A stretch of DNA of 64,000 nt from Pseudomonas sp. GV085 (GCF_003050925.1 NZ_QAOV01000008.1:186001-250000); one strand, 5' to 3'. Shown: positions 25,019 to 34,160, counted from the first letter of the stretch. The notes: generated from the sequence alone by a model not told the origin. Translations and numbers: made by a program.

Positions 25019-25083
25019 GCGGGGCAAGGGAACTGATCTAAACTTGAAATTGATGACCGATCCCTTCAGGAAGCGAGGTGAAC

Positions 25084-25230
25084 ATGGCCAATGAACCCAA
25101 GCAACCGGACCTGGAAGAAGACGAGGACGAACCCACGGAGGAAGAGATTGAGCAGCAGAAGCGTTCGGTACCGGACTGGAAGCATCCCGACGACGGTAAG
25201 GAACTGTCAGAGCCTGACCGCAAGTTCTGA
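25084..25230 (+). CDS. Small acidic protein, 48 residues
   Basis: The protein reads MANEPKQPDLEEDEDEPTEE and continues EIEQQKRSVPDWKHPDD to a stop after DRKF. A GCGAGGTG ribosome site lies 5 bases before the ATG. Codon use is typical of the genome, and the composition is very acidic and hydrophilic with no signal. I do not recognise a named family. It lies 65 bases after azlD and just before a large hairpin, so it may be the last gene of that unit or have its own promoter. Confidence 0.6.
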   Translation: MANEPKQPDLEEDEDEPTEEEIEQQKRSVPDWKHPDDGKELSEPDRKF

Positions 25231-25250
25231 CCGGCACGCGAATACATAAA

Positions 25251-25412
25251 AACCCCGCTCAATGGCGTAATGCTGATTCTCTGTAGGAGCGAGCTTGCTC
25301 GCGATGGTCGTTAACGATAACGCGTATTTACTGGCTATACGCGGCGCTCTTGAGACCATCGCGAGCAAGCTCGCTCCTACAGAGAATCAGCATTGCGCCA
25401 TTGAGTGGGGCT
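25251..25412. repeat. REPIN inside a long inverted repeat, likely bidirectional terminator
   Basis: Two inverted REPs (25282-25381) are enclosed by about 30 further bases that also pair: AACCCCGCTCAATGGCG at the left with CGCCATTGAGTGGGGCT at the right. The three mismatches are all compatible with G-U pairing in RNA. The outer stem is followed by T-rich sequence, so it probably ends transcripts from both sides. Confidence 0.75.
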
Positions 25413-25430
25413 TTGTCGTCATTGACAGGT

Positions 25431-26111
25431 TCATGGAATTTCTTTGATCAGCGCGGCGCCCTGGTTCCTGACATTGCCAACGGCCTTGTCGACCTTGTAC
25501 CACTCAAATACGTTACTGGCCTCGCCCTGGGATAACGCCATTTCCTCGGCTCGTTCCTTGGGCGTGGCCGGGTCCAGCCATTCCCGCGCCAGTTCGGGCG
25601 AGAACACCACCGGTCGCCGGTCATGCACATCGAGCATGCCACCGGCGCTGTCGGCCGTCAGGATGACGAAACCGTCGTGCTCCCTGTGGGGGGCTCCGCC
25701 GATGGGGTATTGACCGATCGCCGCGCAGAAAACCGGCGCCCGATTGCGTCGCCGGATCAACCACGGTTGTTTGTTGCCGTCACCGGCGTCGACCCATTCG
25801 AACCAGTTATCAATCGGGCAGATCGCGCGATGGGGCCAGATCGCCCGAAAGTACGGGCCATGGGCGACTTTCTCGACCCGGGCATTGACCGGTTCCGTGC
25901 GATCCGTCGCCCAGTGCGGTCGCCAACCCCAGCGCACCAGGTCGGCGTGCAGCCGCTCGTTCTCCAGATGCAGCAGGGCGAGTGGCGTGGTGGGCGCGGC
26001 GTTGTAGTGCGCCAGGGGCTCGTTACCGACGCGGTTGATCAGCGCGTCGGGGATGCTCAGCACCGCCACGAAGTCGTGGATTCCGCGGTATTGCGACAGT
26101 CGTCCGCACAT
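25431..26111 (-). CDS. SRAP (YedK/HMCES-type) abasic-site response protein
   Basis: The protein has 226 residues. Family marks are the catalytic Cys2 in MCGRLSQY, which forms a thiazolidine link to abasic DNA, the NAR.E motif (PVNARVEKV) near residue 75, CPIDNWFEW near 105, and the His in MLDVHDRRPVV near 160. These proteins shield abasic sites in single-stranded DNA by self-crosslinking. A REPIN-bearing terminator lies beyond its 3' end. No LexA box was identified upstream. Confidence 0.92.
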   Translation of the reverse strand: MCGRLSQYRGIHDFVAVLSIPDALINRVGNEPLAHYNAAPTTPLALLHLENERLHADLVRWGWRPHWATDRTEPVNARVEKVAHGPYFRAIWPHRAICPIDNWFEWVDAGDGNKQPWLIRRRNRAPVFCAAIGQYPIGGAPHREHDGFVILTADSAGGMLDVHDRRPVVFSPELAREWLDPATPKERAEEMALSQGEASNVFEWYKVDKAVGNVRNQGAALIKEIP

Positions 26112-26308
26112 GGCCTGACACCCAGGTTGAGCATTTTTTTCAGTTTAGTTGGTGGCGACGAAACGGGCCTGGCAAGCACTGGAACCAAACTCTGTGTACC
26201 TTATCCAACTTCGGCCCGCCGTCTCGATGCGGGCCAACGACGGATGAACGGGCGAAGGATTCCTGCCAGTTGAAGTATCGACCGTGATGGTCTGGCCCAA
26301 GGCAAAAG

Positions 26309-27208
26309 ATGAAACAATTGTTCAAGTGTTTAACGGTGTGCGCCTTGGCAGTGGGTCTGCTGGGGTGCATCGCAGCACCGATCGAAATGACTGCGCAGAC
26401 TGAACAGCGTTTGCACGAGCAACCCCCCATCCGCTTTCTGCTGACCTTCGATGACGGTCCCAGTGCATCGAGCTGGTGGAATCCGACCGTGACGGTGCTC
26501 GAGAGCCTGGCGCAAAACCCGCTGCAACCGGGCATCAAAGCCGTGTTCTTCGTGCAAACCCGCGCACCGCGGGCTGGCGGCAGCGAGCTGGGCCGGGACA
26601 TCATGCGCCGCGAACACGCCGAAGGTCATATCCTGGGTTTCCACACCGCCACGCCCTGGCACACCAATCATCGCTCGCTGGAGCCCCAGGAGCTGGAGCA
26701 GTCCCTGACCGATGGCAGCGCCGACATCGCGGCGATCACCGGCGCCCCCCCAACCTTGCTGCGCCCGCCATTCTGGAACTACGACAAACGCACCTTCGCC
26801 GCTTATCAGCGGCATGGCCTGCATGTGCTGTTGACGGACTTGAGCGCCAATGACGGCAAGATCTGGGGCTTCAACGCCAGCCCCCGACGCCGGTCGCACA
26901 TGCTGCGTTCGATGTCCGAAGTCCGCGAACGCATTGCCCGCGGCGAACTGCCGGTGGTCGATGGGGTGATTCCGGTGGTGGTGACCTTCCACGACCTCAA
27001 CCGTTATACCGCCCGGCATACCCGTGAGTACCTGCAGATTCTGCTCGACAGCGCCCGGCAGACCGGGGTGAAAACCGCGGACAAGCCGTTTTACGAGGAT
27101 CAGGCCGCGTTACTGCGGGCGGCCATGGCGCGAACCGTGCGCGACGATTCGCAGCCGGTCGAGTTGCCGGGGTTCTGGAACTGGATCTGGGGCGGGAACG
27201 CCCGTTAG
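26309..27208 (+). CDS. Polysaccharide deacetylase-type lipoprotein
   Basis: The protein has 299 residues. The signal ends in a lipobox (VGLLGCIA, Cys at about 20). The NodB fold shows motif 1, FLLTFDDGPSAS, with the Asp-Asp pair. Motif 2 is FHTATPWHTNH, with spacing slightly different from the common HS/T-xx-H. Motif 3 is LLRPPFWNYDKRT. Such enzymes remove acetyl groups from N-acetylated or O-acetylated glycans in the envelope. The upstream 200 bases contain no gene. It is transcribed alone. Confidence 0.87.
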   Translation: MKQLFKCLTVCALAVGLLGCIAAPIEMTAQTEQRLHEQPPIRFLLTFDDGPSASSWWNPTVTVLESLAQNPLQPGIKAVFFVQTRAPRAGGSELGRDIMRREHAEGHILGFHTATPWHTNHRSLEPQELEQSLTDGSADIAAITGAPPTLLRPPFWNYDKRTFAAYQRHGLHVLLTDLSANDGKIWGFNASPRRRSHMLRSMSEVRERIARGELPVVDGVIPVVVTFHDLNRYTARHTREYLQILLDSARQTGVKTADKPFYEDQAALLRAAMARTVRDDSQPVELPGFWNWIWGGNAR

Positions 27209-27298
27209 GCGCTTGCAGAAATGAGAACTGGATTGCACTCATTGCGAATGTCACCGGGCGGGTTGCGGGCTGACCCAGGTTTCCAGTGAACACCGATC

Positions 27299-27427
27299 TG
27301 TGGCGAGGGGGCTTGCCCCCGTTGGGGCGCGAAGCGGCCCTGAAAGCTATCGCCCGGTTTTTTTGAATGAAAGCTGAAGTTTATAGGGCCGCTACGCAGC
27401 CCAACGGGGGCAAGCCCCCTCGCCACA
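27299..27427. repeat. REPIN of the GTGGCGAGGGGGC family
   Basis: TGTGGCGAGGGGGCTTGCCCCC at the left and its inverted copy at the right enclose about 80 bases with smaller internal stems. It lies between the deacetylase and catR ends. Confidence 0.85.
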
Positions 27428-27440
27428 GGTGATCATCGTC

Positions 27441-28328
27441 TTACGCTGCTGGCGGCAGCAGTTCATCTATCATCCGCAAACAATGGTTCAACCCCGGCGA
27501 CACATCGCCCACCCGTCGACTGAGAATGATCGGCGAGGTGGCGTTGTCTTCCAGCAGCGGGGTGAAGCCGATGTCGTCGCGGTGCAGCAACTGCACCGAG
27601 GCGGGCACCAGCGTGACCCCGATGCCTGCCCCCACCAGGCCGATCGCCGTTTGCAGCTCGTTGGTCCATTGCGCGACGTGGATGCGCACGCCATAGGACT
27701 CGAACAGGGCAATCACATGGTCGGCGTAACTCGGCCGTGGGTTGCCGGGGTACAGCACAAAGGGTTCCTTTGCCAGCTCCCGCAGGCTGATGGGACCGGC
27801 GAGCAGCGGGTGCCCGGCGGGCAGGGCGGCAACCAGGCGGTCTTCGGTGAGCACGGTCTGGACGATGGCCGGGTCGTCGATGCGGATCCGGCCGAAACCG
27901 ATGTCGATGCGTCCGGCCTTGAGCGCCTGCACCTGTTGCAACGTGGTCATTTCCGACAGCCCCAGCTCCAGCTCCAGCGGCTCGCCACTGCGTAACCGCC
28001 GGATCAGTTCCGGCAGCACGCCGTACAGTGTCGACGGCGCAAAGCCGATCCCCAGCCAGGTCTTTTCACCCAACCCGATACGCCGCGTGTTGTCGCAGAC
28101 CTTGTTCAGTTGTTCGAGCAGGGCGGTGGAGTGCTCATGGAAAAACCGCCCGGCGTCGGTCAACTTCAGCGGTCGGCCGCGCTCCAGCAGCATCACCCCC
28201 AGTTCGTCCTCCAGTTGCTGGATCTGCCGGCTCAGGGGCGGTTGGGCGATGTGCAACAGCTCTGCGGCGCGGGTGAAGTTGAGGGTTTGAGCCAATACCT
28301 GGAAATAACGCAGGTGACGCAGTTCCAT
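27441..28328 (-). CDS. catR: CatR, LysR-type activator of the catechol operon
   Basis: The protein has 295 residues from the ATG of MELRHLRYFQVLAQTLNFTR; the frame continues upstream without a ribosome site. A LysR helix-turn-helix (about 1-60, AAELLHIAQPPLSRQIQQLED) precedes an effector domain of the BenM/CatM/CatR type. It is divergent from catB over about 130 bases. A typical CatR operator with ATAC-N7-GTAT symmetry lies between them, 27 bases upstream of this start. The inducer of the family is cis,cis-muconate. Confidence 0.93.
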   Translation of the reverse strand: MELRHLRYFQVLAQTLNFTRAAELLHIAQPPLSRQIQQLEDELGVMLLERGRPLKLTDAGRFFHEHSTALLEQLNKVCDNTRRIGLGEKTWLGIGFAPSTLYGVLPELIRRLRSGEPLELELGLSEMTTLQQVQALKAGRIDIGFGRIRIDDPAIVQTVLTEDRLVAALPAGHPLLAGPISLRELAKEPFVLYPGNPRPSYADHVIALFESYGVRIHVAQWTNELQTAIGLVGAGIGVTLVPASVQLLHRDDIGFTPLLEDNATSPIILSRRVGDVSPGLNHCLRMIDELLPPAA

Positions 28329-28354
28329 GGAGCCTCCAGACGCGGATCGGTTGC

Positions 28355-28369
28355 ATACCTTTAAGGTAT
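28355..28369. promoter_or_regulatory. CatR/BenM-type operator
   Basis: ATACCTTTAAGGTAT is a perfect inverted repeat around a single central base and matches ATAC-N7-GTAT, the published BenM/CatM site (T-N11-A LysR box). It lies in the catR-catB gap. Confidence 0.8.
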
Positions 28370-28455
28370 CAAGCCAGACCAATTCTATATTGGCTTCAGG
28401 AAAAAAGCCGTACGAGAATCGATTCCAGAACTCCAAGAACCTGATGGGTATCGAA

Positions 28456-29604
28456 ATGCTAGCAACCGCCATTGAGTCGATCGAGACGATCATCGTCGAT
28501 CTGCCGACCATCCGCCCGCACAAGCTGGCGATGCACACCATGCAGAACCAGACCCTGGTGATCATTCGCGTGCGTTGCGCCGACGGCATCGAAGGCATCG
28601 GCGAATCCACCACCATCGGTGGCCTGGCCTACGGCAATGAAAGCCCGGACAGCATCAAGACCAACATCGACACGCACTTCGCACCGTTGTTGATCGGCCA
28701 GGACAGCGGCAATGTCAATGCCGCCATGTTGCGTCTGGAGCGCAGCATCCGTGGCAACACCTTCGCCAAATCCGGTATCGAAACCGCGCTGCTCGACGCC
28801 CAGGGCAAACGTCTCGGCCTGCCAGTGAGCGAATTGCTAGGCGGCCGGGTTCGCGACGCGCTGCCCGTGGCCTGGACCCTGGCCAGCGGCGACACCGCAA
28901 AAGACATCGCCGAAGCGGAAAAAATGCTCGACCTGCGCCGCCACCGCATTTTCAAACTGAAGATCGGTGCCGGCGAGGTCAATCGCGATCTGGCCCACGT
29001 CATCGCCATCAAAAAAGCCCTGGGCGATCGTGCCAGTGTGCGGGTCGACGTCAACCAGGCGTGGGACGAAGCCGTCGCAATACGTGCCTGCCGAATCCTC
29101 GGTACCAACGGTATCGACCTGATCGAGCAACCGATCTCGCGCAACAACCGCGCCGGCATGGCCCGCCTCAACGCCATGAGCCCGGCGCCGATCATGGCCG
29201 ACGAATCCATCGAATGCGTGGAAGATGCGTTCAACCTGGCCCGCGAAGGTGCGGCCTCGGTGTTCGCCCTGAAAATCGCCAAGAACGGTGGCCCACGCGC
29301 TGTATTGCGCACCGCCGCCATCGCCGAAGCAGCCGGCATCGCCCTGTACGGCGGCACCATGCTTGAAGGTGGCTTGGGCACCATGGCCTCGGCCCATGCC
29401 TTCGTCACCCTGAACAAACTGGCGTGGGACACCGAGCTGTTCGGCCCGTTGCTGCTGACCGAAGACATTCTCAGCGAACCGCTGGTGTATCGCGATTTTG
29501 AACTGCACGTACCGAAAACACCGGGTCTGGGCCTGAGCCTGGATGAAGAACGCCTGGCGTTCTTCCGCCGCGACAAGACATCGACTGCCATTCATCAAGC
29601 CTGA
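28456..29604 (+). CDS. catB: Muconate cycloisomerase CatB
   Basis: The protein has 382 residues from the ATG of MLATAIESIETIIVDLP; an ATG four codons earlier is also possible. It belongs to the enolase superfamily: an N-terminal capping domain (DLPTIRPHKLAMHTM, GIGESTTIGGLAYGNESP) and a barrel with Lys in FKLKIGAG, Asp in VRVDVNQAWDE, Glu in LIEQPI, Asp-Glu in MADESIE and Lys in ALKIAKNGG. It converts cis,cis-muconate to muconolactone. It opens the catBCA operon under CatR control. Confidence 0.95.
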   Translation: MLATAIESIETIIVDLPTIRPHKLAMHTMQNQTLVIIRVRCADGIEGIGESTTIGGLAYGNESPDSIKTNIDTHFAPLLIGQDSGNVNAAMLRLERSIRGNTFAKSGIETALLDAQGKRLGLPVSELLGGRVRDALPVAWTLASGDTAKDIAEAEKMLDLRRHRIFKLKIGAGEVNRDLAHVIAIKKALGDRASVRVDVNQAWDEAVAIRACRILGTNGIDLIEQPISRNNRAGMARLNAMSPAPIMADESIECVEDAFNLAREGAASVFALKIAKNGGPRAVLRTAAIAEAAGIALYGGTMLEGGLGTMASAHAFVTLNKLAWDTELFGPLLLTEDILSEPLVYRDFELHVPKTPGLGLSLDEERLAFFRRDKTSTAIHQA

Positions 29605-29614
29605 GGAGAGCATT

Positions 29615-29905
29615 ATGCTGTTCCACGTAAAAATGACCGTGAACCTGCCGGTCGACATGAACCCGCAGGCAGCCGCCAAACTCAAGGCTGACGAAAAAGC
29701 CCTGGCCCAGCGCCTGCAGGAGCTGGGCAAGTGGCGCCACCTGTGGCGCATCGCCGGTCACTACGCCAACTACAGCGTGTTCGATGTCGACAGCGTTCAG
29801 GAACTGCATGACCTGCTGATGCAATTGCCACTGTTTCCGTACATGGCCATCGAGATCGACGCGATGTGCCGTCATCCTTCTTCCATCCGTGACGATGACC
29901 GCTGA
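29615..29905 (+). CDS. catC: Muconolactone isomerase CatC
   Basis: The protein has 96 residues, the standard size. It starts MLFHVKMTVNLPVDM with GAGGAG 6 bases upstream, 10 bases after the catB stop. The muconolactone isomerase signature WRHLWRIAGHYANYSVFDV is intact, as is LPLFPYMAIEI. It forms a decameric cytosolic enzyme that moves the double bond to give 3-oxoadipate enol-lactone. Confidence 0.96.
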   Translation: MLFHVKMTVNLPVDMNPQAAAKLKADEKALAQRLQELGKWRHLWRIAGHYANYSVFDVDSVQELHDLLMQLPLFPYMAIEIDAMCRHPSSIRDDDR

Positions 29906-29960
29906 GCCCAGCCTGTTCAGCGCGCTACGCTAATAATTACAAGATGAGGAACCCTTCAAA

Positions 29961-30890
29961 ATGAACGTCAAGATTTCCCACACTGCCGAAGTCCAGAAAT
30001 TTCTCGAAGAAGCCAGCGGCCTGCTCAACGACGCCGGCAACCCACGAACCAAGGCGCTGGTGTACCGCATCCTGCGTGATTCGGTGAACATCATCGAAGA
30101 CCTGGCCGTGACCCCGGAAGAATTCTGGAAAGCCGTCAACTACCTCAACGTGCTGGGCGCGCGCCAGGAAGCCGGGCTGCTGGTGGCCGGTGTCGGGCTG
30201 GAGCATTACCTCGACCTGTTGATGGACGCCGAAGACGAACAGGCCGGTAAGTCCGGCGGCACGCCCCGCACCATCGAAGGCCCGCTGTACGTGGCCGGTG
30301 CGCCGCTGTCGCAAGGCGAAGCGCGACTCGACGATGGCGTCGATCCGGGCGTGACCCTGTTCATGCAAGGCCGCGTGTTCAACACAGCTGGCGAACCTTT
30401 GGCTGGCGCCGTGGTCGACGTCTGGCACGCCAATACCGGTGGCACCTACTCGTACTTCGATACCACGCAATCGGAGTTCAACCTGCGCCGCCGCATCGTG
30501 ACCGACGCCGAAGGCCGCTATCGTTTGCGTAGCATCGTGCCGTCGGGCTACGGCTGCCCACCGGACGGTCCGACCCAGCAACTGCTCGATCAACTGGGCC
30601 GTCATGGCCAGCGCCCGGCGCACATTCACTTCTTCATTTCCGCGCCGGATCATCGCCACCTGACCACCCAGATCAACCTCGACGGCGATCAGTACCTGCA
30701 CGACGATTTCGCCTACGCCACCCGTGACGAGCTGATCGCCAAGATCACCTTCAGCGATGATCAGCAGCGCGCGGCGGCCCATGGTGTGAGCGGTCGCTTT
30801 GCCGAAATCGAGTTCGATTTCACCCTGCAGTCGACCGCCCAGCCTGAAGAGCAACAGCGCCACGAGCGGGTTCGCGCGCTCGAGGACTGA
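29961..30890 (+). CDS. catA: Catechol 1,2-dioxygenase CatA
   Basis: The protein has 309 residues. A helical N-terminal linker (about 1-100) is followed by the intradiol dioxygenase beta-sandwich. The non-heme Fe(III) ligands are visible: Tyr in NTGGTYSYFD, Tyr in VPSGYGCPP, and two His in RPAHIHFF. It cleaves catechol to cis,cis-muconate, the first step of the ortho pathway. Here it is third in the operon, after catB and catC, as usual in Pseudomonas. Confidence 0.96.
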   Translation: MNVKISHTAEVQKFLEEASGLLNDAGNPRTKALVYRILRDSVNIIEDLAVTPEEFWKAVNYLNVLGARQEAGLLVAGVGLEHYLDLLMDAEDEQAGKSGGTPRTIEGPLYVAGAPLSQGEARLDDGVDPGVTLFMQGRVFNTAGEPLAGAVVDVWHANTGGTYSYFDTTQSEFNLRRRIVTDAEGRYRLRSIVPSGYGCPPDGPTQQLLDQLGRHGQRPAHIHFFISAPDHRHLTTQINLDGDQYLHDDFAYATRDELIAKITFSDDQQRAAAHGVSGRFAEIEFDFTLQSTAQPEEQQRHERVRALED

Positions 30891-30903
30891 CAGCACAACC
30901 CTT

Positions 30904-31003
30904 TGTAGGAGCGAGCTTGCTCGCGATGGTCGTTAACGATAACGCGTGTTTGCTGGCTAAACGCGGCGTTCTTAAGTCCATCGCGAGCAGGCTCGCTCCT
31001 ACA
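30904..31003. repeat. REPIN of the GTAGGAGCGAGC family
   Basis: Two inverted REPs flank a spacer containing GGTCGTTAACGATAACGCG. The same spacer occurs in the REPINs at 25282, 37249 and, inverted, 35230. It separates catA from benR. Confidence 0.88.
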
Positions 31004-31060
31004 AGTGTTTCGGTTCTAGAATGGCCCGACGCAACCTATAACAACAATGAGAGTGACCCG

Positions 31061-32020
31061 ATGATGCAAGCGCAACTGTTGAGTCAGCGCAGCAGAGTAT
31101 TCGACCATGCCGACCCTTATGCGGTGTCGGGCTACGTCAATCAGCATGTCGGCAACCACTGCATTCTCATGCCCCGCGCCGGCAGTCCACTGGCCAGTCT
31201 CGACCATCGCAAGTTCGCCAGCCTCGACCTGTGCCGCATCAGCTACGGCGCCAGTGTGCGGGTGACGTCGGGCGCACTGGAGAACATCTATCACCTGCAG
31301 GTGCTGCTGCGCGGCAATTGCCTGTGGCGTGGCCACGGCCAGGAACATTACTTCGCCCCTGGCGAATTGCTGCTGATCAATCCTGACGATCCGGTGGACC
31401 TGACGTATTCCGCCGATTGCGAAAAATTCATCCTCAAAGTCCCGACCCGCTTGTTTGAATCGGTCTGCGATGAGCAGCGCTGGCGCTATCCGGGGCAGGG
31501 CGTGCGGTTTCTGGAAAACCGTTATCAGCTCAATGAACTGGAAGGTTTCGTCAACCTGTTGGCGATGATCTGCCAAGAGGCCGAATCCACCGAGCAGATC
31601 CCCAGAGTGCAGGAGCATTACACGCAGATCATCGTCAACAAGATGCTCAGCCTGATGAAAACCAACGTCTGTCGCCTCGACTTGGGCTCGCAGACGGCCA
31701 CGTTCGAGGCGATTGCCGACTATATCGCGAGCAATCTCAAGCGGGACATCGACAGCGAGGAACTGGCGCGCCAGGCGCACATGAGCTTGCGTTCGTTGTA
31801 TGGCCTGTTCGAACGCAATGCCGGCCTTACGCCGAAAAACTACCTGCGCCAGAAACGCCTGGAACGCATCAACGCCTGCCTGAACGACCCGACCTGCAAC
31901 GTGCGCAACATCACAGAAGTGGCGATGGACTACGGCTTCCTGCACCTGGGCCGGTTTTCCGACAGCTACCGCAAGCAGTTCGGCGAGTTGCCGTCCGATA
32001 CCCTCAAGCGTCGGCATTGA
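31061..32020 (+). CDS. benR: BenR, AraC/XylS-type activator of the ben operon
   Basis: The protein has 319 residues from the ATG-ATG of MMQAQLLSQRS; the frame continues into the REPIN upstream, which is not credible coding. A N-terminal effector domain (LCRISYGASVRVTSGALENIYHLQVLLRG) precedes two AraC helix-turn-helix motifs (about 210-310; SEELARQAHMSLRSLYGLFER, RNITEVAMDYGFLHLGRFSDSYRKQFGELP). It is the benzoate-responsive activator; its predicted TGCA-N6-GGATA sites lie upstream of benA. Confidence 0.92.
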   Translation: MMQAQLLSQRSRVFDHADPYAVSGYVNQHVGNHCILMPRAGSPLASLDHRKFASLDLCRISYGASVRVTSGALENIYHLQVLLRGNCLWRGHGQEHYFAPGELLLINPDDPVDLTYSADCEKFILKVPTRLFESVCDEQRWRYPGQGVRFLENRYQLNELEGFVNLLAMICQEAESTEQIPRVQEHYTQIIVNKMLSLMKTNVCRLDLGSQTATFEAIADYIASNLKRDIDSEELARQAHMSLRSLYGLFERNAGLTPKNYLRQKRLERINACLNDPTCNVRNITEVAMDYGFLHLGRFSDSYRKQFGELPSDTLKRRH

Positions 32021-32042
32021 GCTGAGCTAGTGCTGCATAACT

Positions 32043-32179
32043 TGTGGCGAGGGAGCTTGTCGGATCGCCGCACCGTCCCGCTCGGCTGCGCAGCAGTCGC
32101 AAATCCTACCGACGCGGGGTACCTGACCGAATGCTGAGGGCCGCTGCGCGACCCAGCGGGAGCAAGCTCCCTCGCCACA
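32043..32179. repeat. REPIN of the GTGGCGAGGGAGC family
   Basis: The left arm is partly altered (TGTGGCGAGGGAGCTTGTCGG) and the right arm is intact (AGCGGGAGCAAGCTCCCTCG). About 80 bases lie between. It sits between benR and the benA promoter. Confidence 0.8.
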
Positions 32180-32201
32180 GGATTAACGTCGCGCCCCCAA
32201 C

Positions 32202-32237
32202 TGCACAAAACGGATAAAGGTCTGCACCCCGCGGATA
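32202..32237 (+). promoter_or_regulatory. Two BenR/XylS direct repeats upstream of benA
   Basis: TGCACAAAACGGATA (32202-32216) and TGCACCCCGCGGATA (32223-32237) each match TGCA-N6-GGNTA exactly and are spaced 21 bases start to start. That is the known XylS/BenR operator layout of Pm and PbenA promoters. They lie about 65-100 bases before the benA ATG. Confidence 0.88.
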
Positions 32238-32300
32238 CTCCAGCCTGCCCCCCCGTCCTAGCATAGCCCTGCCTGAACAATAACAATGGAGGCGGCGGCC

Positions 32301-33665
32301 ATGTCCCTGCGACCCGAATATTTGCTTTCCCTGCTTGAAGACGATCCCGAGCAGGGCCTCTATCGCTGCAAGCGCGAAATGTTCACCGACCCCCGGTTGT
32401 TCGACCTGGAGATGCAGCACATCTTCGAGGGCAACTGGCTCTACCTGGCACATGAAAGCCAGATCCCCAACATCAACGATTTCTACACCACCACCATGGG
32501 GCGCCAGTCGATCTTCATTGCGCGCAACAAGGACGGTGTACTCAACGCCTTCATCAATGCCTGCAGCCACCGCGGCGCGACCCTGTGCCGACACAAGTCC
32601 GGCAACAAGAGCTCCTACACCTGCCCGTTCCACGGCTGGACCTTCAACAACTCCGGCAAGCTGCTCAAGGTCAAGGATCCGGCCAACGCCGGCTACCCGG
32701 CGAGCTTCAACTGCGAAGGCTCCCACGACCTGACCCGCGTCGCGCGTTTCGAGTCCTATCGTGGCTTCCTGTTCGGCAGCCTGAAAGCCGACGTTTTGCC
32801 ACTGGTTGAACACCTGGGCGAGTCGGCGAAGATTATCGACATGATCGTCGACCAGTCGCCTGATGGCCTGGAAGTGCTGCGGGGTTCTTCGAGCTACATC
32901 TACGAAGGCAACTGGAAACTCACCGCCGAAAACGGCGCCGACGGCTACCACGTCAGCTCCGTGCACTGGAACTACGCGGCCACCCAGAACCAGCGCAAGC
33001 AGCGCGAGGCCGGCGACAGCAATCCGACCATGAGCGCCGGCAGCTGGGCCAAGCAGGGTGGTGGTTTCTATTCCTTCGACAAGGGCCACATGCTGCTCTG
33101 GACCCGTTGGGCCAACCCCGAGGACCGTCCGCTGTACGAGCGCCGCGATGAGCTGGCGCAAGACTTCGGCAAGGCCCGCGCCGACTGGATGATCGAGAAT
33201 TCGCGCAATCTGTGCCTGTACCCCAACGTGTACCTGATGGACCAGTTCAGCTCGCAGATCCGCATCGCCCGGCCGATCTCGGTCAACCGCACGGAAATCA
33301 CCATCTACTGCATCGCCCCCAAGGGCGAGAGCGACCACGCCCGTTCGAGTCGCATTCGCCAGTACGAAGATTTTTTCAACGTCAGCGGCATGGCCACGCC
33401 GGACGACCTGGAGGAATTCCGTTCCTGCCAGACCAGCTATCAGGGCAGCGTCACCACCTGGAACGACATGTCCCGTGGCGCCGAGCACTGGATCGAAGGT
33501 GCAGACGAAGCCGCCAAAGAGATCGATCTGCACCCGCTGCTCAGCGGCGTACGCACCGAGGACGAAGGCCTGTTCGTGCTGCAACACAAGTATTGGCAGC
33601 AGACCATGCTCAAGGCCCTGGCTGATGAGCAGTCGAAACTGATCGCCGTGGAGGACGTGCAATGA
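32301..33665 (+). CDS. benA: Benzoate 1,2-dioxygenase large subunit BenA
   Basis: The protein has 454 residues from the ATG of MSLRPEYLLSLL, with GGAGG 10 bases upstream. A Rieske [2Fe-2S] domain carries CSHRGATLC and CPFHGW (Cys-His and Cys-His pairs). A ring-hydroxylating catalytic domain binds mononuclear iron (NGADGYHVSSVHWNY). With BenB it hydroxylates benzoate at C1 and C2 to the cis-diol carboxylate. It is the first gene of benABCD under BenR control; benB overlaps its end by 4 bases. Confidence 0.96.
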   Translation: MSLRPEYLLSLLEDDPEQGLYRCKREMFTDPRLFDLEMQHIFEGNWLYLAHESQIPNINDFYTTTMGRQSIFIARNKDGVLNAFINACSHRGATLCRHKSGNKSSYTCPFHGWTFNNSGKLLKVKDPANAGYPASFNCEGSHDLTRVARFESYRGFLFGSLKADVLPLVEHLGESAKIIDMIVDQSPDGLEVLRGSSSYIYEGNWKLTAENGADGYHVSSVHWNYAATQNQRKQREAGDSNPTMSAGSWAKQGGGFYSFDKGHMLLWTRWANPEDRPLYERRDELAQDFGKARADWMIENSRNLCLYPNVYLMDQFSSQIRIARPISVNRTEITIYCIAPKGESDHARSSRIRQYEDFFNVSGMATPDDLEEFRSCQTSYQGSVTTWNDMSRGAEHWIEGADEAAKEIDLHPLLSGVRTEDEGLFVLQHKYWQQTMLKALADEQSKLIAVEDVQ

Positions 33666-34150
33666 CCATCACCTACGACAGCGTGCGCGATTTCCTCTAC
33701 CGCGAAGCACGCTACCTCGACGACCGGCAGTGGGACGAATGGCTGGAGCTGTACGCCCCGGACGCGACGTACTGGATGCCGTCCTGGGACGACAACGATG
33801 AATTGACCGAGGACCCGCAGCGGGAAATCTCGCTGATCTGGTACGGCAATCGCACCGGCCTTGAAGACCGCATCTTTCGCATCAAGACCGAGCGCTCCAG
33901 CGCCAGCGTGCCGGACACCCGCACCTCCCACAACATCAGCAACATCGAGCTGCTCGAACAGGCCGACGGACTGTGCAAGGTGCGCTTCAACTGGCACACC
34001 CTGAGTTTTCGCTACAAGACCGTCGACAGCTATTTCGGCAGCAGTTTCTACACCCTCGACGTGCGCGGTGAAAACCCGTTGATCAAGGCCAAGAAAGTGA
34101 TCCTGAAGAACGACTACGTTCGTCAGGTCATCGATGTTTACCACCTGTGA
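33662..34150 (+). CDS. benB: Benzoate 1,2-dioxygenase small subunit BenB
   Basis: The protein has 162 residues, typical for the beta subunit of aromatic-ring dioxygenases (SnoaL-like fold). The opening (DFLYREARYLDDRQWDEWLEL, YAPDATYWMPSWDD) and ending (KVILKNDYVRQVIDVYHL) match the family. It packs with BenA as an alpha3-beta3 hexamer. Its ATG overlaps the benA stop (ATGA). Confidence 0.96.
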   Translation: MTITYDSVRDFLYREARYLDDRQWDEWLELYAPDATYWMPSWDDNDELTEDPQREISLIWYGNRTGLEDRIFRIKTERSSASVPDTRTSHNISNIELLEQADGLCKVRFNWHTLSFRYKTVDSYFGSSFYTLDVRGENPLIKAKKVILKNDYVRQVIDVYHL

Positions 34151-34160
34151 GGCGGCCGTC

